A DNA stretch of 64,000 bases from Voacanga thouarsii (Eukaryota; Streptophyta; Magnoliopsida; Gentianales; Apocynaceae): positions 7,053,501 through 7,117,500 of the forward strand of contig JANUWF010002342.1 in assembly GCA_026120185.1 (NCBI GenBank). Direction: 5' to 3'. The notes beneath the pieces were generated by a model, which was not told the origin of the DNA, did not search any database, and saw only the letters and a list, made by a program, of their open reading frames with translations. Below are positions 21,895 through 34,302 of the stretch, in pieces (positions within the stretch are counted from its first letter, which is position 1; the number at the start of each line of letters is the position of its first letter). The position numbers were made by a program, and so were the translations under genes.

Positions 21895-22512
21895 TCATAA
21901 ACTTTTGATCATATCTCTGTATTTTAATTTGTCCACTTTTTTACCTTTTTCATCCTTGTTAAGCTTTAGAAAAGTGCTCATAGGTGTACTGATTTCTTGG
22001 GCTTCAATCATACCAAGCCTTTTGAGTTGTTCTTTAGTATACATAGCTTGATTTAGATAAATTCCATCATTGGTTTGTTTGATTTGCAGTCCGAGGAAGA
22101 AGTTGAGTTCTCCTATCATGCTTATTTCGAATTCTTGCTGCATAGTCTTAACAAATGTCTTACACAAGGATTTATTAGTAGTACTAAAAATCATATCATC
22201 ATCATAAATTTGGACAATGAGAATGTCATCAAAATTTTCTGACTTAATAAACAGTGTAGTATCAATCAAGCATTTTGAAAAATCTTTTTAGAGTAAGAAT
22301 CCACTAAACCTTTCATACCAAGCTCGTAAGGCTTGTTTTAAACCATAGAGAGCCATTGAGAGTTTGAAAATATAATTTGGAAAGTGCTCATGAATAAAAC
22401 CGAGATGTTGTTCTACATATACCTTCTCTTCAATAAAACCATTTAAAAATGCACTTTTAACATCTATGTGATAAGGCATGAAATTTTTGAAAGATGCAAA
22501 GGCAAGTAGCAT
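21895..22512 (-). pseudogene. Copia reverse transcriptase remnant
   Basis: Two minus-strand frames cover the domain. 22512-22288 has HIDVKSAFLNGFIEEKVYVE and LYGLKQALRAWYERF. 22269-21895 has FDDILIVQIYDDDMIFSTTN and GELNFFLGLQIKQTNDGIYL. The polymerase active-site motif, normally YVDD, here reads YDDD. A stop and a gap separate the two frames, so the enzyme is dead. The CKTFVKTMQQEFE segment and the downstream order favour the Sirevirus lineage. Confidence 0.9.
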
Positions 22513-22939
22513 TGTTATGGACTTTAATCTAGCAACAGGAGCAAATGTCTCATCATAGTTAATGCCCTCTTCTTAATCAAATCCGTGGGCAATAAGTCTA
22601 GCTTTATTTCTAATCACCACTCTATGTTCATCAAGTTTATTTCTGAAAACCCATTTGGTAACAATAATCGGATGATCAAATGGTCTAGGAACGAGTTTCC
22701 AAACTTGATTTCTCTCATATTGGTTTAGCTCTTCTTGCATAGCTAGTATCAAAAAATCATCTTACAAGACCACATCAATATAGTTAGATTCAATACTAAA
22801 GAGTGAAGCAAAATTATCTATAAAATACTGTCTAGTTTTGACTTCACAGCTAGGATCACCAATAATTTGCTCTTTTGGATGACCAGTTTTGTACTTCCAA
22901 ACTTTTGGTAGCCCTCGATCAGTGAACTCTTTAGTTTCT

Positions 22940-24278
22940 TACTTGTTTTGTTCAGTTTATTGCTCTTCCAATTCCAATTCTTTAGCATGAATGTCCAGCG
23001 ATGCTGCTTTAAGCTGTTCTTTGCCTTTTTCTTTTGAAATCCCTATATCATCCTCATCATCATCATCATCATCATTATCTTTTCTTGATGTATAAATGTT
23101 AAATTCATCAAAGACAACATGTGCGGATTCTTCCACACATAGAGCTATCTTATTGTACACTCTATATGCCTTTTTATTGAAAGAGTATCCAAGGAATATA
23201 GACACATCGAATTTACTGTCAAATTTTCCAAGATTGTCTCAGACATTAAGAACAAAACATTTGCAGTTAAATACTTTAAAATAGGAAATTGATGGAGTTT
23301 TGTCAAACATAAGCTAAATGGGTGTTTTTCTTAGAAAAGGCCTCAACATCACTCGGTTAACAATATAACATGTTGTATTGACTGCTTCAGGCCGAAAGTA
23401 TTTTGGAAGAAAGTTTTCATAAATTATGGATCTAGCTATTTCTTGCAAGGTTCTATATTTCCTTTCAATAAAATCGTTTTGTTAAGTGATTTTAGCGGCT
23501 GAAAAGTTGTGAAAAACTCTATTTTCATCATAAAAATATGTAAACTCACTGTTGCAAAATTATCTACCATTATCACTCCTAACAGAAATCAATTTACATC
23601 CAATAGAGTTTTGGACGCACTTGAATAATCTAGAGAATTCAGAAATGCCTCATCTTTTTGTCTGAGAAATAAAGTCCAAGTAAATCTTGAGAAATTATCT
23701 ACTAGAACTTAAGCATATCTCTTACCACCAAGGCTAGTGGTTCTCATCGGTCTAAACAAATCTATATGTATTAATTCAAGCGGTTTTGAGGTGGAAATCA
23801 TTTTTTTGGATTTAAAAAAGGTTTTGATCTGCTTTTCAAATTGGCATGCATCACGTATTTTGCTTTTATCAAACTTCATTTTGAACAGTTCCCTAACAAG
23901 CTCTTTTGAGAATAATTTGTTTAGCAAATCAAATGATACATGGCCTAGTCTTTTATGCCAAAGATAGCCATCAGAATTATGCAAAAAAAGATATCTAATA
24001 TCATGAGCTATAAGATCATCAAGATAGAATACATATACATTCCTAGCACGGTTAGCAACAAAAAATGTTTCATTATTTGAGTTGTCTATAATAGAGCAAG
24101 AATCTTTCTCAAAAATGACTTTGCAACCATAGTCACAAAATTGACTAATGCTAAGCACGTTATATTTTAGCTCATCAATCAATAATACTTGTTTGATAAT
24201 AGTTGAAATTCCCTTACCAATGTTACCTATGCTAGCTATCTTTTTTTTTCTTTTTGTCTCCAATGGTAAAGAACACAT
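22940..24278 (-). pseudogene. Copia GAG-pre-integrase and integrase remnant
   Basis: 24278-23709 holds LWHKRLGHVSFDLLNKL, the pre-integrase zinc-binding motif, then ACQFEKQIKTFF and LELIHIDLFRPMRTTSLGG, the start of the integrase core with its first Asp. The zinc-site cysteine pair is incomplete. The catalytic core continues in broken frames through 23700-23210. 23205-22957 gives FLGYSFNKKAYRVYNK and VEESAHVVFDEFN, the conserved segment at the core's end, then an acidic run (DNDDDDDDEDD) from an ATC/CAT repeat. Integrase joins retroelement DNA to the host. Stops and shifts are frequent. Confidence 0.87.
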
Positions 24279-24279
24279 T

Positions 24280-24640
24280 ATTTGTAGCTTAAATACCTTC
24301 TAATAGGGTTGCACTTCCTGTCATGTGTCTTAAGCATCCACTATCCAAGAACCACTTTGTGAAGCTCATTTTCTCTAATGAACGTACCTTATCCTCTATT
24401 GCCATGAAGTATATGTTAGCAGTTTTTTTTTTTTTTTTCAGAATCTCTATTTACCTTATATTCGGACTCATTTTGATCCCAAGTTCCTATTAGTCCTTTT
24501 CCCTTATTTGTTTTCAGATCCTTCTTTTTCTTCTTGAGCATTTTGTCATCTTTCTCTTTGGCTATTGGGAAGTCAGCAATGAAGTGTTTTGTACTCTTAC
24601 ATTTATAACATTGAGGCTTAAAAGATGAGGTCTATCCTTT
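24280..24640 (-). pseudogene. Copia gag zinc knuckle and protease remnant
   Basis: On the minus strand CYKCKSTKHFIADF (about 24620-24575) is a CCHC zinc knuckle in which the last Cys position reads Phe, so metal binding would be impaired. KWFLDSGCLRHMTGSATLL (about 24360-24300) is the aspartic protease active site in its copia form (DSG followed by HMTG). A T-run at 24423-24438 and stops interrupt the frame. Confidence 0.82.
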
Positions 24641-24795
24641 TCTTTTCATGAACCTCTTTCCTCTTTTGAAGTTTTCCTTTTTGAATATTCTTCTGAATTT
24701 CTCTGCGATCATTACCAATTCTTCGGTATCCACTTCAATTCCATCATCATTATCAGATTGGCTACTATCAGCGTCCTCGTCAATAACTTTCAGTG

Positions 24796-25494
24796 CTATT
24801 CCTCTTTTGCCTTGTCATGGTCATCAGATTCTTGAAACCTTTTGAGTTTCATTTCATGAGTTAGGAGAGAGCCAATTAACTTTTCAGTCGGCAAAGTTTT
24901 CAAATCTTTTGATTCCTCCACAGCTAGAGCTTTAGGTTGCCAGCTTGTTGGCAAGGCATCTATAATTTTTCTATTTTGTTCACCAAGGGAATAGTCTTTC
25001 CCATATGCCTTAAGTCTATTTGTAATATTTGTGAATCTAGTAAACATATCAGTTATGCTCTCATTTGGCTTCATAGTGAATAATTCATAATAAAAAATCA
25101 AAAGTCCTAACCTAGATTCCTTTACTTGATTTATCCCCTCAAAGGTGACTTCAAGCAATCTCCACATGTCATGGGCTGAATCACAGCCACTTACTCGGTT
25201 ATATTCAGTGGCATCAAGGGCACAACATAGAATGTTCATAGTTTGAAATTTCAATGTCATTTTGGCATTATCCTTAGCATCATATTCATCACTTTGTTTT
25301 GGAACTATTCGATCCTCAATACTTCTAGAAGGAGCATATGGTCCTGTTTCAATTAAGTTCCATAGCTCAAAATTAAGTGGGCAAATATAGATTTTCATGT
25401 AATTTTTTCGGAATGTGTAATTAATTCTAGTGAACAAAAGAGGTCTATTTGTCGAGGATACTTCGAAAAAGGGAAGAAAGGAGATATTTGCCAT
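24796..25494 (-). pseudogene. gag: Sirevirus-like copia gag
   Basis: The longest clean frame of the element. A start at 25494 (MANISFLPFF) is favoured over the frame's first ATG at 25554, because the latter lies in the primer-binding site. Capsid-type motifs include LNFELWNLIETGPY, ALDATEYNRVSGCDSAHDMW, ESRLGLLIFYYELFTMKPNE and LGEQNRKIIDALPTSWQPKA, typical of the UBN2-type gag of copia elements. The frame ends at a stop after DDHDKAKEE, before the zinc knuckle. About 233 residues remain, close to the size of the capsid part. Confidence 0.88.
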
Positions 25495-25540
25495 AAGGAT
25501 CTTTTCTGCAAGGCTGTTTAGCCAAAAAAGAGTGGACCAA

Positions 25541-25553
25541 GTCTCTGATACCA
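25541..25553 (-). other. Primer-binding site of Sirevirus-like element
   Basis: The minus strand reads TGGTATCAGAGAC, complementary to initiator Met tRNA, two bases inside the 5' LTR end at 25556. Confidence 0.88.
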
Positions 25554-25555
25554 AA

Positions 25556-26822
25556 TGAAAAACCTTAGAGGAGGGTGAATAAGGTTTATGGCAAATTTAA
25601 AAACACTTTTCAACAATTATGTTTTTCGAAGTCCTCATTTGATTTTTTAGATCGAGGAGTTTGCTCGATATGCAAAGAAGAGTTTTTGAGTATACTTGAG
25701 GAGCCAACAACAATCTGAATGAATTGAGACACGAGTTGTACAATCAATACTCAAATAAAGATGGGTTGGTAAGAATCATAAAGATTTTTTTAGAATAGTT
25801 GAGAGCATAGAGCAAAGAAATTTTTAAATAGATAGAATTAAATGCAAAGAAAACAAAAATGATATTTATAATGGCTCAATCTACCAAGAACTACATCCAC
25901 TACCTTAAGCTCACACTTGAGAATTTTTGAACCAAATCAATGGTGTTTGTCTATACCAATTACATAAGAGCATGACCATATTTGGTTTTACCAAACCTCT
26001 CAATCCATAATAAATCAAGGTTTACCCCAAATGGATTTTAACCACAACCTTGATATTCAACAAGGATTATAGAAATGTCATAGAGATAGCTTACACTTTT
26101 GAGCAAATGTGTAAACAAATGAGAACTAACAACCTTTACCTTTTTGAAGCAATTATATTTCACTCTTAAGCACTATTGAAAAGGGAGATTTTTGTATTCT
26201 AGAGAGTAAAAGTATTTTTTATAAGGATAGGACAAAAATCTGCTTTAAAATCGAGTTTTGAAACCTTTTATAGAGGCAAAAAGTAAAGCTCCAACGGCTA
26301 GATTCACGTTGTCAGATTCTTTAGAGTTTTGGACTCAAGGATCGGATGAGGATGCATGTAAAAGGTGAGTCCAAAATGGTATTTTTCTATGCTGAAACAT
26401 TTTGACATTGTTCACAGAGTTTTGGACGAAGCTTTTGAATGCAGAGCCATCTAAATTACTCAATCTAAAATTTTGAAGACTTAATACTTTGAAATTTTTT
26501 TGCTTGTGTGCTTCAAGATGGAAATAAACTAAATCATAAGGTAAGGAAGACATAGGAATTTACACAAAATACCTTAACAAAATGATTCCTAGACTAAAGT
26601 TCTTTCATAAGGACTTCATGATCTTGTGAGCTCTTAGGTTGAGGTTATTCTTGATCAATCACCACTTTAGATTCCATTTCCTCAAGAGCTGCTTAGCAAT
26701 CTTATTTGCATGTCTTGAAAGAACTAAGTCAAACATGTCCTATTACATATAGATCACACAAGTTTGTCCTTATCATTGTTTGTCTTAAGTCAAAATACAA
26801 GAGAATGCCCTTACGGCTAACA
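25556..26822 (-). mobile_element. Sirevirus-like copia 5' LTR
   Basis: Plus-strand TGAAAAACCTTAGAGGAGGG at its start and TTACGGCTAACA at its end give a TG...CA LTR of about 1.27 kb on the minus strand. It aligns with the 3' LTR (17465-18632) and the orphan at 57991. The visible differences between the two LTRs are many, so the insertion is old. The outer edge is uncertain by a couple of bases, because the other two copies open TGAGNTAGCC. Confidence 0.85.
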
Positions 26823-26824
26823 AT

Positions 26825-27045
26825 TGTTATTTTTGTTCTGCTATTATTATTGTTGTTGTTACCTCTCTTTGCTTATTATTCATTTTAAAAGAAAAGCAAT
26901 ATATGATCTTTTTTCTTAATTTTTAACATGTTAACATTCCTAACATGTTGCTCTAGGAATATTTTTCTCTTTTGTTAATGTCTTCATCATCTTTGATTGG
27001 AGGAAGGAGACAGAAAATAAAGAAGATAAAGGAAATGCATGTTGA
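26825..27045. repeat. Repeat S, copy 1
   Basis: Matches 48066-48288: GTTGTTGTTA, then TTGCTTATTATTC, a shared ATGATCTTTTTTCTTAATTT and TCATCATCTTTGATTGGAGG. Copy 1 borders the Sirevirus-type 5' LTR; copy 2 borders unit U copy 2. No coding signal. Confidence 0.75.
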
Positions 27046-29965
27046 GCATTAGTAATTATACTAGTAGAATAAAATCTTAACATATATTCGTAGAAATAAC
27101 TTGTAAACTTGCAAGATAGTATCCAAACATGATTTGATAGTTTTATTTTATTTTTTTATTACAAGTCCCTACTAAATAGAGGGAGATGAATTATGTAGTT
27201 GTAGGATGGAATATCTTAGAGGAAATACTCCTTCGTTATAATTTAGAATGACTATATTTTTATTTCAAGATTTTCAAATGTAACATATATTTTCTTAAAA
27301 TAAATATTTTTTTCCAGTCTAAAAGGGCACAACTTTTACTTTGGTTAAATGTTTCCTGAACCCTTGTTTCAAGCCAAAATTAGACCTGGAATTATTGAAA
27401 ATTGTAGACTAACGGAGTACTTATACAGACTTGGTTTTTAATGGGCAACATAACAATATAAAATGCTAATTCAATTCATAAAGACATCCTACGGCATTGT
27501 GAAATATGCTACAGAGAACAATATTGTTATGCAAGATAAGGTAGTGCTCACATTTTTTAAATCCTCAATTTTAAAAACCTAAATTGTAAAAAATAGCCAA
27601 GTTTGAATACAAATATTCAAATAATTTGAATATAACAATTATAAAAAGTGATATTTGTAATGCAATTTATATATGTCTCCATCTTAAAACAAGATGCTAA
27701 CTAGTGTTATTATTATTATTTTTTCTCATTTCTTAGCTAGGGTGAATAATTTTGTCCTTCTCTTTTTTAAATTATGAATATAAAAAGCACTTCTCTATCT
27801 TTCAAATATTAGTTACACCACAAATATTAATTTATAATAATTTGCCAAATACAATACATAAAATAGCATAAAAAATTTATACTTCAACTAACTCTGAAAA
27901 AAATAATTAATAACAGTGGTTTCGTTCCCTAGAATTTCGATAATCTATGATGGGAGATGTTCCTTTTCTTTTCCTTCTAATGATGTATGTTTATCAATAG
28001 TATTTTATATGATGGATGAATATCATATGTTGTGATATTTTCTTAAGCACCTCATATAAACTTGTGAACGTTAATGAAAATTTTCAAATTGCATGGAGCT
28101 ACATGATTCAAGTGATAGGAATATCCCCTGTTGTGCAGTAAGAATTTGGTAAACGATATTTCTATTTAGTTGAGCTATTATCCCATTGTGATGATCTTGT
28201 TTTATTGAACTTGGAATTGGGGGGGGGGGGAATGAGAGATATAGTTTACCTTGAAATATATTTTATTTTATGTTGTTTGGTGCTCAAAAGGGAAAGAAAG
28301 CGAAAATGAGATGAAAATGGTAAAATAGTTATCTTTCAAATTTTTTTTCTGTTAAAATGTAAGTTATCTTAGGAACTTATGAAAGTGCTAGTGTTATTAT
28401 TTTTTATCTTAACTAGATTTACTTTAAGTCGTCTTATAAATCAAATAAGAGATGGAGAGGAAAAGTATAACGAAAGTTTAATAAATAGAGGTTTTTTACT
28501 CTAGCTACCGTGATAGATTTTATGAAAGAGAATATATTTTTTGTGAGAGAAGAATGGGGAGAAGTTTGAGAAAGAGAAAAAGAGAGAAGGGAGATAATAA
28601 AGATTGAATGATCCTATTTAGATTGTTGATAGATAAAATGAGAGTGATAAAAATACTAATCTATATATTTCTCCTCCTTTTGGCTTTGTGTATGCATCAT
28701 ATGATAATCATACTTTAGTTAGTAAAAAAATTCATTAAGTAGATGAAAACTAAGTTGACTTTTTAATTAAACTCAATTCTTTCATTTCTCTCATGTTTCA
28801 ATTCTTTGCCTTAAGATACCATGCAATTACAAGAACAATTTTTCGAGGTGCTGCTGGTGTTGTGCTTGTCTAGGAAGGTAAACGGGCTTCTACTTTCATG
28901 GGTAATGAGAGATTATCCTTAAGTTGGTTTTATGCTATACATCATTGCATGGTCTATTCTTGTTGTTTACATTCAATGACTGTGAAACCTTGAGGTGGCC
29001 TAGTGCCAGGAAAATAGTTAATTTATAGGGGAGACTCTATTAATTTTTTTTTTTCCAAAACTATAAGTCTATTGAAGGAAACAAGGTAGTTTTACAAATG
29101 AATCTTTCTTTCTCTCAACAAAAAAGAATAGGAGCCAAAATTTAGAATCGTCCTTTAAGAAGAGACTTAAAATTTATTGCTTGGTCTATACCTATCATCA
29201 TCCTGCTGCCTCTCTTCCTAAATAATAAGCACCTATGGGATGAATTATGCACATAATAAAAAAATCATTATGTAGTAATTTTTGATGAAGTTAAAAGGCT
29301 ACAATACCCCTTTACCAGATGAATCAAAGTTATTAATGTATAGTAATCTCTCTCCCCCCCTGCCCCCCTAATTAATTAAGGAAATAATAGTAAATAATGT
29401 TAAGACTGGAAGCAATAGTATTAAACCCCTTAGTTTCCTAAGCAAGCTAGTACTTTGGAGGAAAAAAATTTTAAAAGTGACCACTATTTAGGGATGGTGG
29501 TATTACTGGAAACCATATCGGGATGAGAATGCAAATCAAGCTAAGAACTTCTTGCCTAGTAAGGAGCATTTTTTTTATACCCAACTGCACTAATACTTTG
29601 CCACTACTAAATTCTCTTTTTTTGTCTAATTTAACTTTCTTTATTTTGTACTTTATATATTCTCTTATTTCAAATTATTTTTCACTTGGCAAAATTAAGA
29701 AAGTATGTATTACATCTTCCATTAAATTTGTAGTTGAACATTCAAAAGTTTGCTTGGTAAGACATTAGTGAGAGTGGAAATCAAGTTCTCAATCTTCTCT
29801 CCTCTATAGATTCCTACCCAAATATGCATCCAAATTTGCAAATATTAAACCTACTTGTTCTTTTTTGTGTAAGATTCCTATCCTCGGTGTGATTTCTTTA
29901 GGGATAGCATTTGTTGGTTTGCATTATTTTTATGATATTTCATTAAATCACAATATAAAAAGTAG
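27046..29965. other. AT-rich non-coding stretch before CACTA transposase
   Basis: Nearly 3 kb with no supportable gene. It contains G9-10 (28220-28229) and C-rich (29353-29367) homopolymer tracts and many AT-rich stretches. Its right part is presumably 5' non-coding CACTA sequence, since the transposase starts at 29966. A CACTA-like start, CACTATTTAGGGATGG near 29483, was considered as a decayed terminal repeat but is unsupported. Confidence 0.45.
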
Positions 29966-30094
29966 ATGGAGGATCATGCTTGGATGTATAGAATGTGTAT
30001 GCCAGCAATAAGGGGACTTTCTAAAGAGTTCATTAATGGTGTTGAATGTTTGATGCTTGCACATTTAGAATGGCCTAATACTAATCAAATTAGA
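29966..30094 (+). pseudogene. CACTA (En/Spm) TNP2-type transposase, N-terminus
   Basis: An ATG at 29966 opens MEDHAWMYRMCMP, followed by LSKEFINGVECLMLA, the typical start of plant CACTA TNP2 transposases. The frame continues across the solo LTR at 30095-31648 directly into IRCPCSKCKEQ, with one copy of the TTAGA target duplication removed. This shows the two parts were one gene before the insertion. Confidence 0.82.
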
Positions 30095-31648
30095 TGATGT
30101 GTTTAGATTTAGGTCTAAAAAATCATATAAAAATAAGTATACTCCCAATCAAATTTAAATTAAAATGTTAACCCAAATTACACATATGAGCAAACGTACT
30201 CATCATTAACATAGCATAGGGTTCAAACGAGTGTCGATCCTCAAGGAACAAGTATACATTAATCTTATTTCTTTTATTGTTTAACCGACTTGATAAAGTG
30301 AAAATGTAATAAAAAGGAAAATAAAGTAAAAATAAAAGAATATAAAAGAATATATACATGTCAAGGATGGAGAATTATGTAACTCAAGCTATTATTTTGA
30401 CAAACATGATCTTAAAAGACTTAATCGTTATCATAACTAATTACTCTCTTGGCATCATGAAGGATTAAAGTAGACTCACTTTTTTCCCAATTCACGAATT
30501 CACTACCTTCTGGATAAATTAGAATTATTTGGTCTTATCTCAACTAACTTATCCAAAAGATGCATTAAACACAATCCTTGATTAAATTCCCTTGGTCTTG
30601 GCAAATTTAAAACATGAAATTAACCAATGAATCCTTAGTCCCGGCAAACATCAATTAACCTTTAATTACCTGGTCCTCATCAATTAACCCCCTTGGTCTC
30701 AGCGAGTTAATAGACAACAAATATGGAATTAATACATTGAAACCCCCATTAACCCCTTTGGTCTCAACAAATTAATGGGAAGAACCAACAAATTAATCCC
30801 GTAATAAGCATAAGTAATTAAATACAAAGAAGAATAATCAATTAATCAAAAGATCAAATAATTCTAAATATCATGAATATCTAAACAATGTCGAATTACA
30901 ATAAAACAATTAACACATCATTGTCAAGAAAAAGAAAACAAAGTAAAAGAAAGCACTCATAGACAAGCCTCCTTCTTTTTCCTTTGAAGACCTTTTTGTA
31001 CAATTCTCCTTGAATTGAATAATTTCTCTTTTGACTTGAGTAATTTTTTTTTATAACCAATGAATTCTCTCATTTTCTCTTGTGCTTTCCATCTATTTAT
31101 ATGCTTAAGAAGTGCCTAAAGTCGTTGGTGTAATTTTCTTGGCCGAGTAAAAGTAGGAAAGTACTAAAACTCTATAGATTACCAAAAATAGCGTAAAAAA
31201 ATTAAAATCCCGTCTTTTCCTTAGAGCACAGCCCGCACCACCTTGGCTGCTGGAGCTGGCGCCGGTTGTTTTCTATTTCTCCAGTTGTTCGCGGATTTTT
31301 CTTGATTTAAGCACCATGTTGTGTAGAGTGTAGCCAGCGTCGCCTTGGCTACTGGAGCCGGCACAGCCTTGGTTCTGTTCCGGTCTGTTTCAACAATTTT
31401 TCATCGCCTTGAAGTTCATGTCATCAGCATATGGTCGGCACCGGTTCCTCTGTCCTGGCTGGCACTGCCTTGGTTCTATTTTGCAACGTTTTTGCTTCGT
31501 TTTACCCCTAAAATCTGAAATAATACACAAAATACTTTTTCAAGGGTAAAATCTCAAATATGAAGATATATGACTAGTTATTGAACAAAATATATCACAA
31601 AAGAACCTCAAATAACTAGGAAAAATACGACTAATTTAGCCCATATTA
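30095..31648 (-). mobile_element. Solo Athila-type LTR inside CACTA transposase
   Basis: Plus-strand TGATGTGTTTAGA at the left and GCCCATATTA at the right; the right end is a decayed CA terminus read on the minus strand. It is flanked by TTAGA (30090-30094 and 31649-31653), an exact 5-bp duplication. It matches the minus-strand LTR at 56808-57997 and, reversed, 11208-12564. The frame 30168-30359 belongs to the LTR. It is 1554 bp. Confidence 0.9.
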
Positions 31649-31653
31649 TTAGA

Positions 31654-32960
31654 TGTCCTTGTTCTAAGTGTAAGGAGCAGAAGTTTCAAATTTCTAATAT
31701 GGCAAGGGTTCATTTGTATAGCAAAGGTTTTGTGAAAGGTAGTTATAATTATACTTGTTATCACAGACCGTTTATTTCAATTAGGGTCAGAGTTTATGGT
31801 CGAGTAATCCCTTTCATGATATAGTTGTAGATGCACTAGGCACCAACTTTCCCTTAAATCCAAACCACAAAATATTGAGGAACTACATAATCCTAATGCA
31901 CAGAGATTTTATGATTTGTTGACTATTGTAAGTACTCTTTTGTGGGATAGATGTACAAATCACTCAAAATTGTCTGTGGTGGCTCAATTGTTAAACTTCA
32001 AGTTTGAAAATAACATGTCGATAAATGCTTTAATAAAGTAGTACAACTAATGAAAAAGGTTATGCCATCTGGTAACAAGATGTGGTCATCCCTGGTATGC
32101 TCATAAAGTGAAAATAGGAAAGAATAAACAGTTGAAGAAGATTGCTTTGAAGAAGATGTACTATTTTTCACTTAATCAAAGTTTGCAAAGGCTTTATATA
32201 GCCAATACAACTATTGAGCTCATGAGATGGCACACAAAAATTTAAACTGAAGATGGGATAATGAATCATCCATGGAGTGGTGAGGCATGATAGCAGTTCA
32301 ATCGAACATTTACGAATTTCACAACAAAGCTACGACATGTTAAACTTGGATTGTGTACAGATGGTTTCTTGCTATTTGGGTCGTGAGAGAAGTAGTATTT
32401 TTATTGTTCAATCATAGCTACTCCATATAATCAACTACACCAGATGTGCAGGAAAAATATTATGATGTTCTTAATGGTTATAATTCCTGGTCCAACGAAT
32501 CCAAAACAAAAGATAGATGTATTTTTGCAGCTGCTTATAGATGAGCTTTCGACATTGTGGACAAATGGTGTCTTTACATACGATATTTCTAAGAAACAAA
32601 ATTTTATGTTGCGGGCTGCATTCTAGTGGACTAATATTGACTGTCTGGCATATAGAATGCTAAGTGGGTGGAGTACATTGGGGAATATTCTGACATATTT
32701 ATATTGTATAAAATGTACAAAGTTGTTCCAGTTTCCTTCTGACGGTAAACAATTGTGATTTTGACTACAGTCGATAGTTCCTTCCATCTAGATATAATTT
32801 TCCAAGAGATTATAAGTCTTTTAGAACAAATAGAGGTGTTGAATAATCATTACCTTCCTCGCACCTATTGGGGTTCAAATGTGCAATACGGTGCAATTTC
32901 TTCCAAAAGTCTTGGGAATTGCATCCAAACTTACATAGGTAGATAGTAAAGGTGCATACC
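31654..32960 (+). pseudogene. CACTA (En/Spm) TNP2-type transposase, main part
   Basis: In shifting plus-strand frames it reads CPCSKCKEQKFQISNMARVH and LYSKGFVKG, the zinc-finger-like start. Near 32350-32700 it reads LCTDGF, PGPTNPKQKIDVFLQLLIDE, LWTNGVFTYDISKKQNFMLR and YRMLSGWST. These are hallmark blocks of the TNP2 transposase that cuts and pastes CACTA elements by binding their ends. 32444-32626 is the cleanest stretch. Several in-frame stops (for example the TAG after LRAAF) and shifts show it is dead. A trace continues near 32805 (DYKSFRTNRG). Downstream lies the element's second gene. Confidence 0.88.
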
Positions 32961-33179
32961 ATAAATGGGCAAAACAAAATCATTTTGTGGTCCGTATTGC
33001 TCCTTCCGAGACATCTAACCTTAAGTGTTAGATATATGGTTCGCAAAGTTTTGTGCATGTAATTAAATGTAAAGTATCACTTACATTTGTTTTAACTTTC
33101 AAGTCTATCATGTGTTGTATATATTCACATTAAACTTAATTTTTTATGTTAAAAATCACAATGACACTTCAGATAGGAT

Positions 33180-34054
33180 TCATAATATGATGGCATCATT
33201 TGGAGGGTAAGGGGGTTTAGGTATGTGAAGCGGCTAATAGACACTATATTCAATATTCGAATGAGTGGGAAAAGGCTAGCTAGGATGGTTGAGAAAGTTT
33301 ACGACCACGTTATGCAGAGTTGGAGGTCTAAAGGCTTCTTGGAGAGGTCTAGATAAGCTATGGAGAATCATAGCAATTCTCGTAATGGCTTAAGGCTAAG
33401 ATGGTAAATGACTTCTCAATTCATACATATATCTAAGTTGATAAATTATTTTTTGTCTACATGATTTCTATTGACCTATACAATTTTGTACAACGCCAGG
33501 AGTTGAGAGACAAAATTTGGAGGCAGTACCATGAGCACTAGTAGTTTAGGCCTCAATTAGGCAAATTCATAGATCCTTGAGCACAACAAACTTCAGTATG
33601 TTCTAAATATTAATTTAATCTATTCATATCAATATTTTACTTGCACTTACTTTAACTTATACATAAAAAAAAATTTATGAGAAATTTAGTGAATTACTAT
33701 CACAAGTTTCTTACAACAAAGCTTTACTAGTGGTGGGGCTACTACAGGATGATAGGCCATTACTTGTGCTAGCTATTGGAGGCTTCAGGAAGGGCCAGGT
33801 TTATGGGTTGTGTGTAGAGTCTTCTCGTCTTAGACCAGAGTTCACTAGGAATGGATATTAGCATGGTAAGTCTATGAGTGCTCAAGCCTAAGCTTAAGCT
33901 GAAGTGGAGAAAGTTAAATGATATGAAATAGAGAAAGCAAGAGAAAGATTCGTATATTATTCTGCTGCACAAATTCATAGAAGGCATTTCTCTGTATCTC
34001 GGATTACCACCACAGGCACAACCAGCAACAGTTGATGGTGATGATGATACCCAT
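33180..34054 (+). pseudogene. CACTA second gene (plant Ptta/En/Spm transposase family)
   Basis: Broken plus-strand frames give VEKVYDHVMQSWRSKGFLER followed by AMENHSNSRNG, then LLVLAIGGFRKGQVYGLCVE with SSRLRPEF, and near the end YLGLPPQAQPATVDGDDDTH. The GGxxKGxVYGL block and the preceding W..F..S..A..N pattern are characteristic of the Ptta/En/Spm family proteins that accompany TNP2 in plant CACTA elements and bind subterminal repeats. The frame runs into solo LTR B at 34055 and resumes after it (38366-38400), ending at a stop. Confidence 0.72.
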
Positions 34055-34302
34055 TGTGAAACCCCAGTCAAGACCAACCTTAGAGTAAGGGGGCTAGGGA
34101 TGCATAACATGCTTTATTTCATGTTTAAATATGCTTTCATATGATTTTTATATGCTTTGGATGTGAGTTTATTGTTTTAAAGTTGTGTGGGTGAATGTTG
34201 TGTGAGAAGGGCAAAATGGTAATTTTTTCCCGAGGTGAAAATAGGGAGATAGCTTGTGGATTGAATAGAAAATAATTTTTCTAGTGAAAGTATCAACAAG
34301 AG

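Noticed and set aside
21300..25494. Active copia polyprotein
   Set aside because: All domains are present, but stops, frameshifts, a broken zinc knuckle and an inserted solo LTR rule out function.
29483..29500. CACTA 5' terminal repeat
   Set aside because: Starts CACTATTTAGGG, but there is no matching inverted end and no subterminal repeat array nearby.
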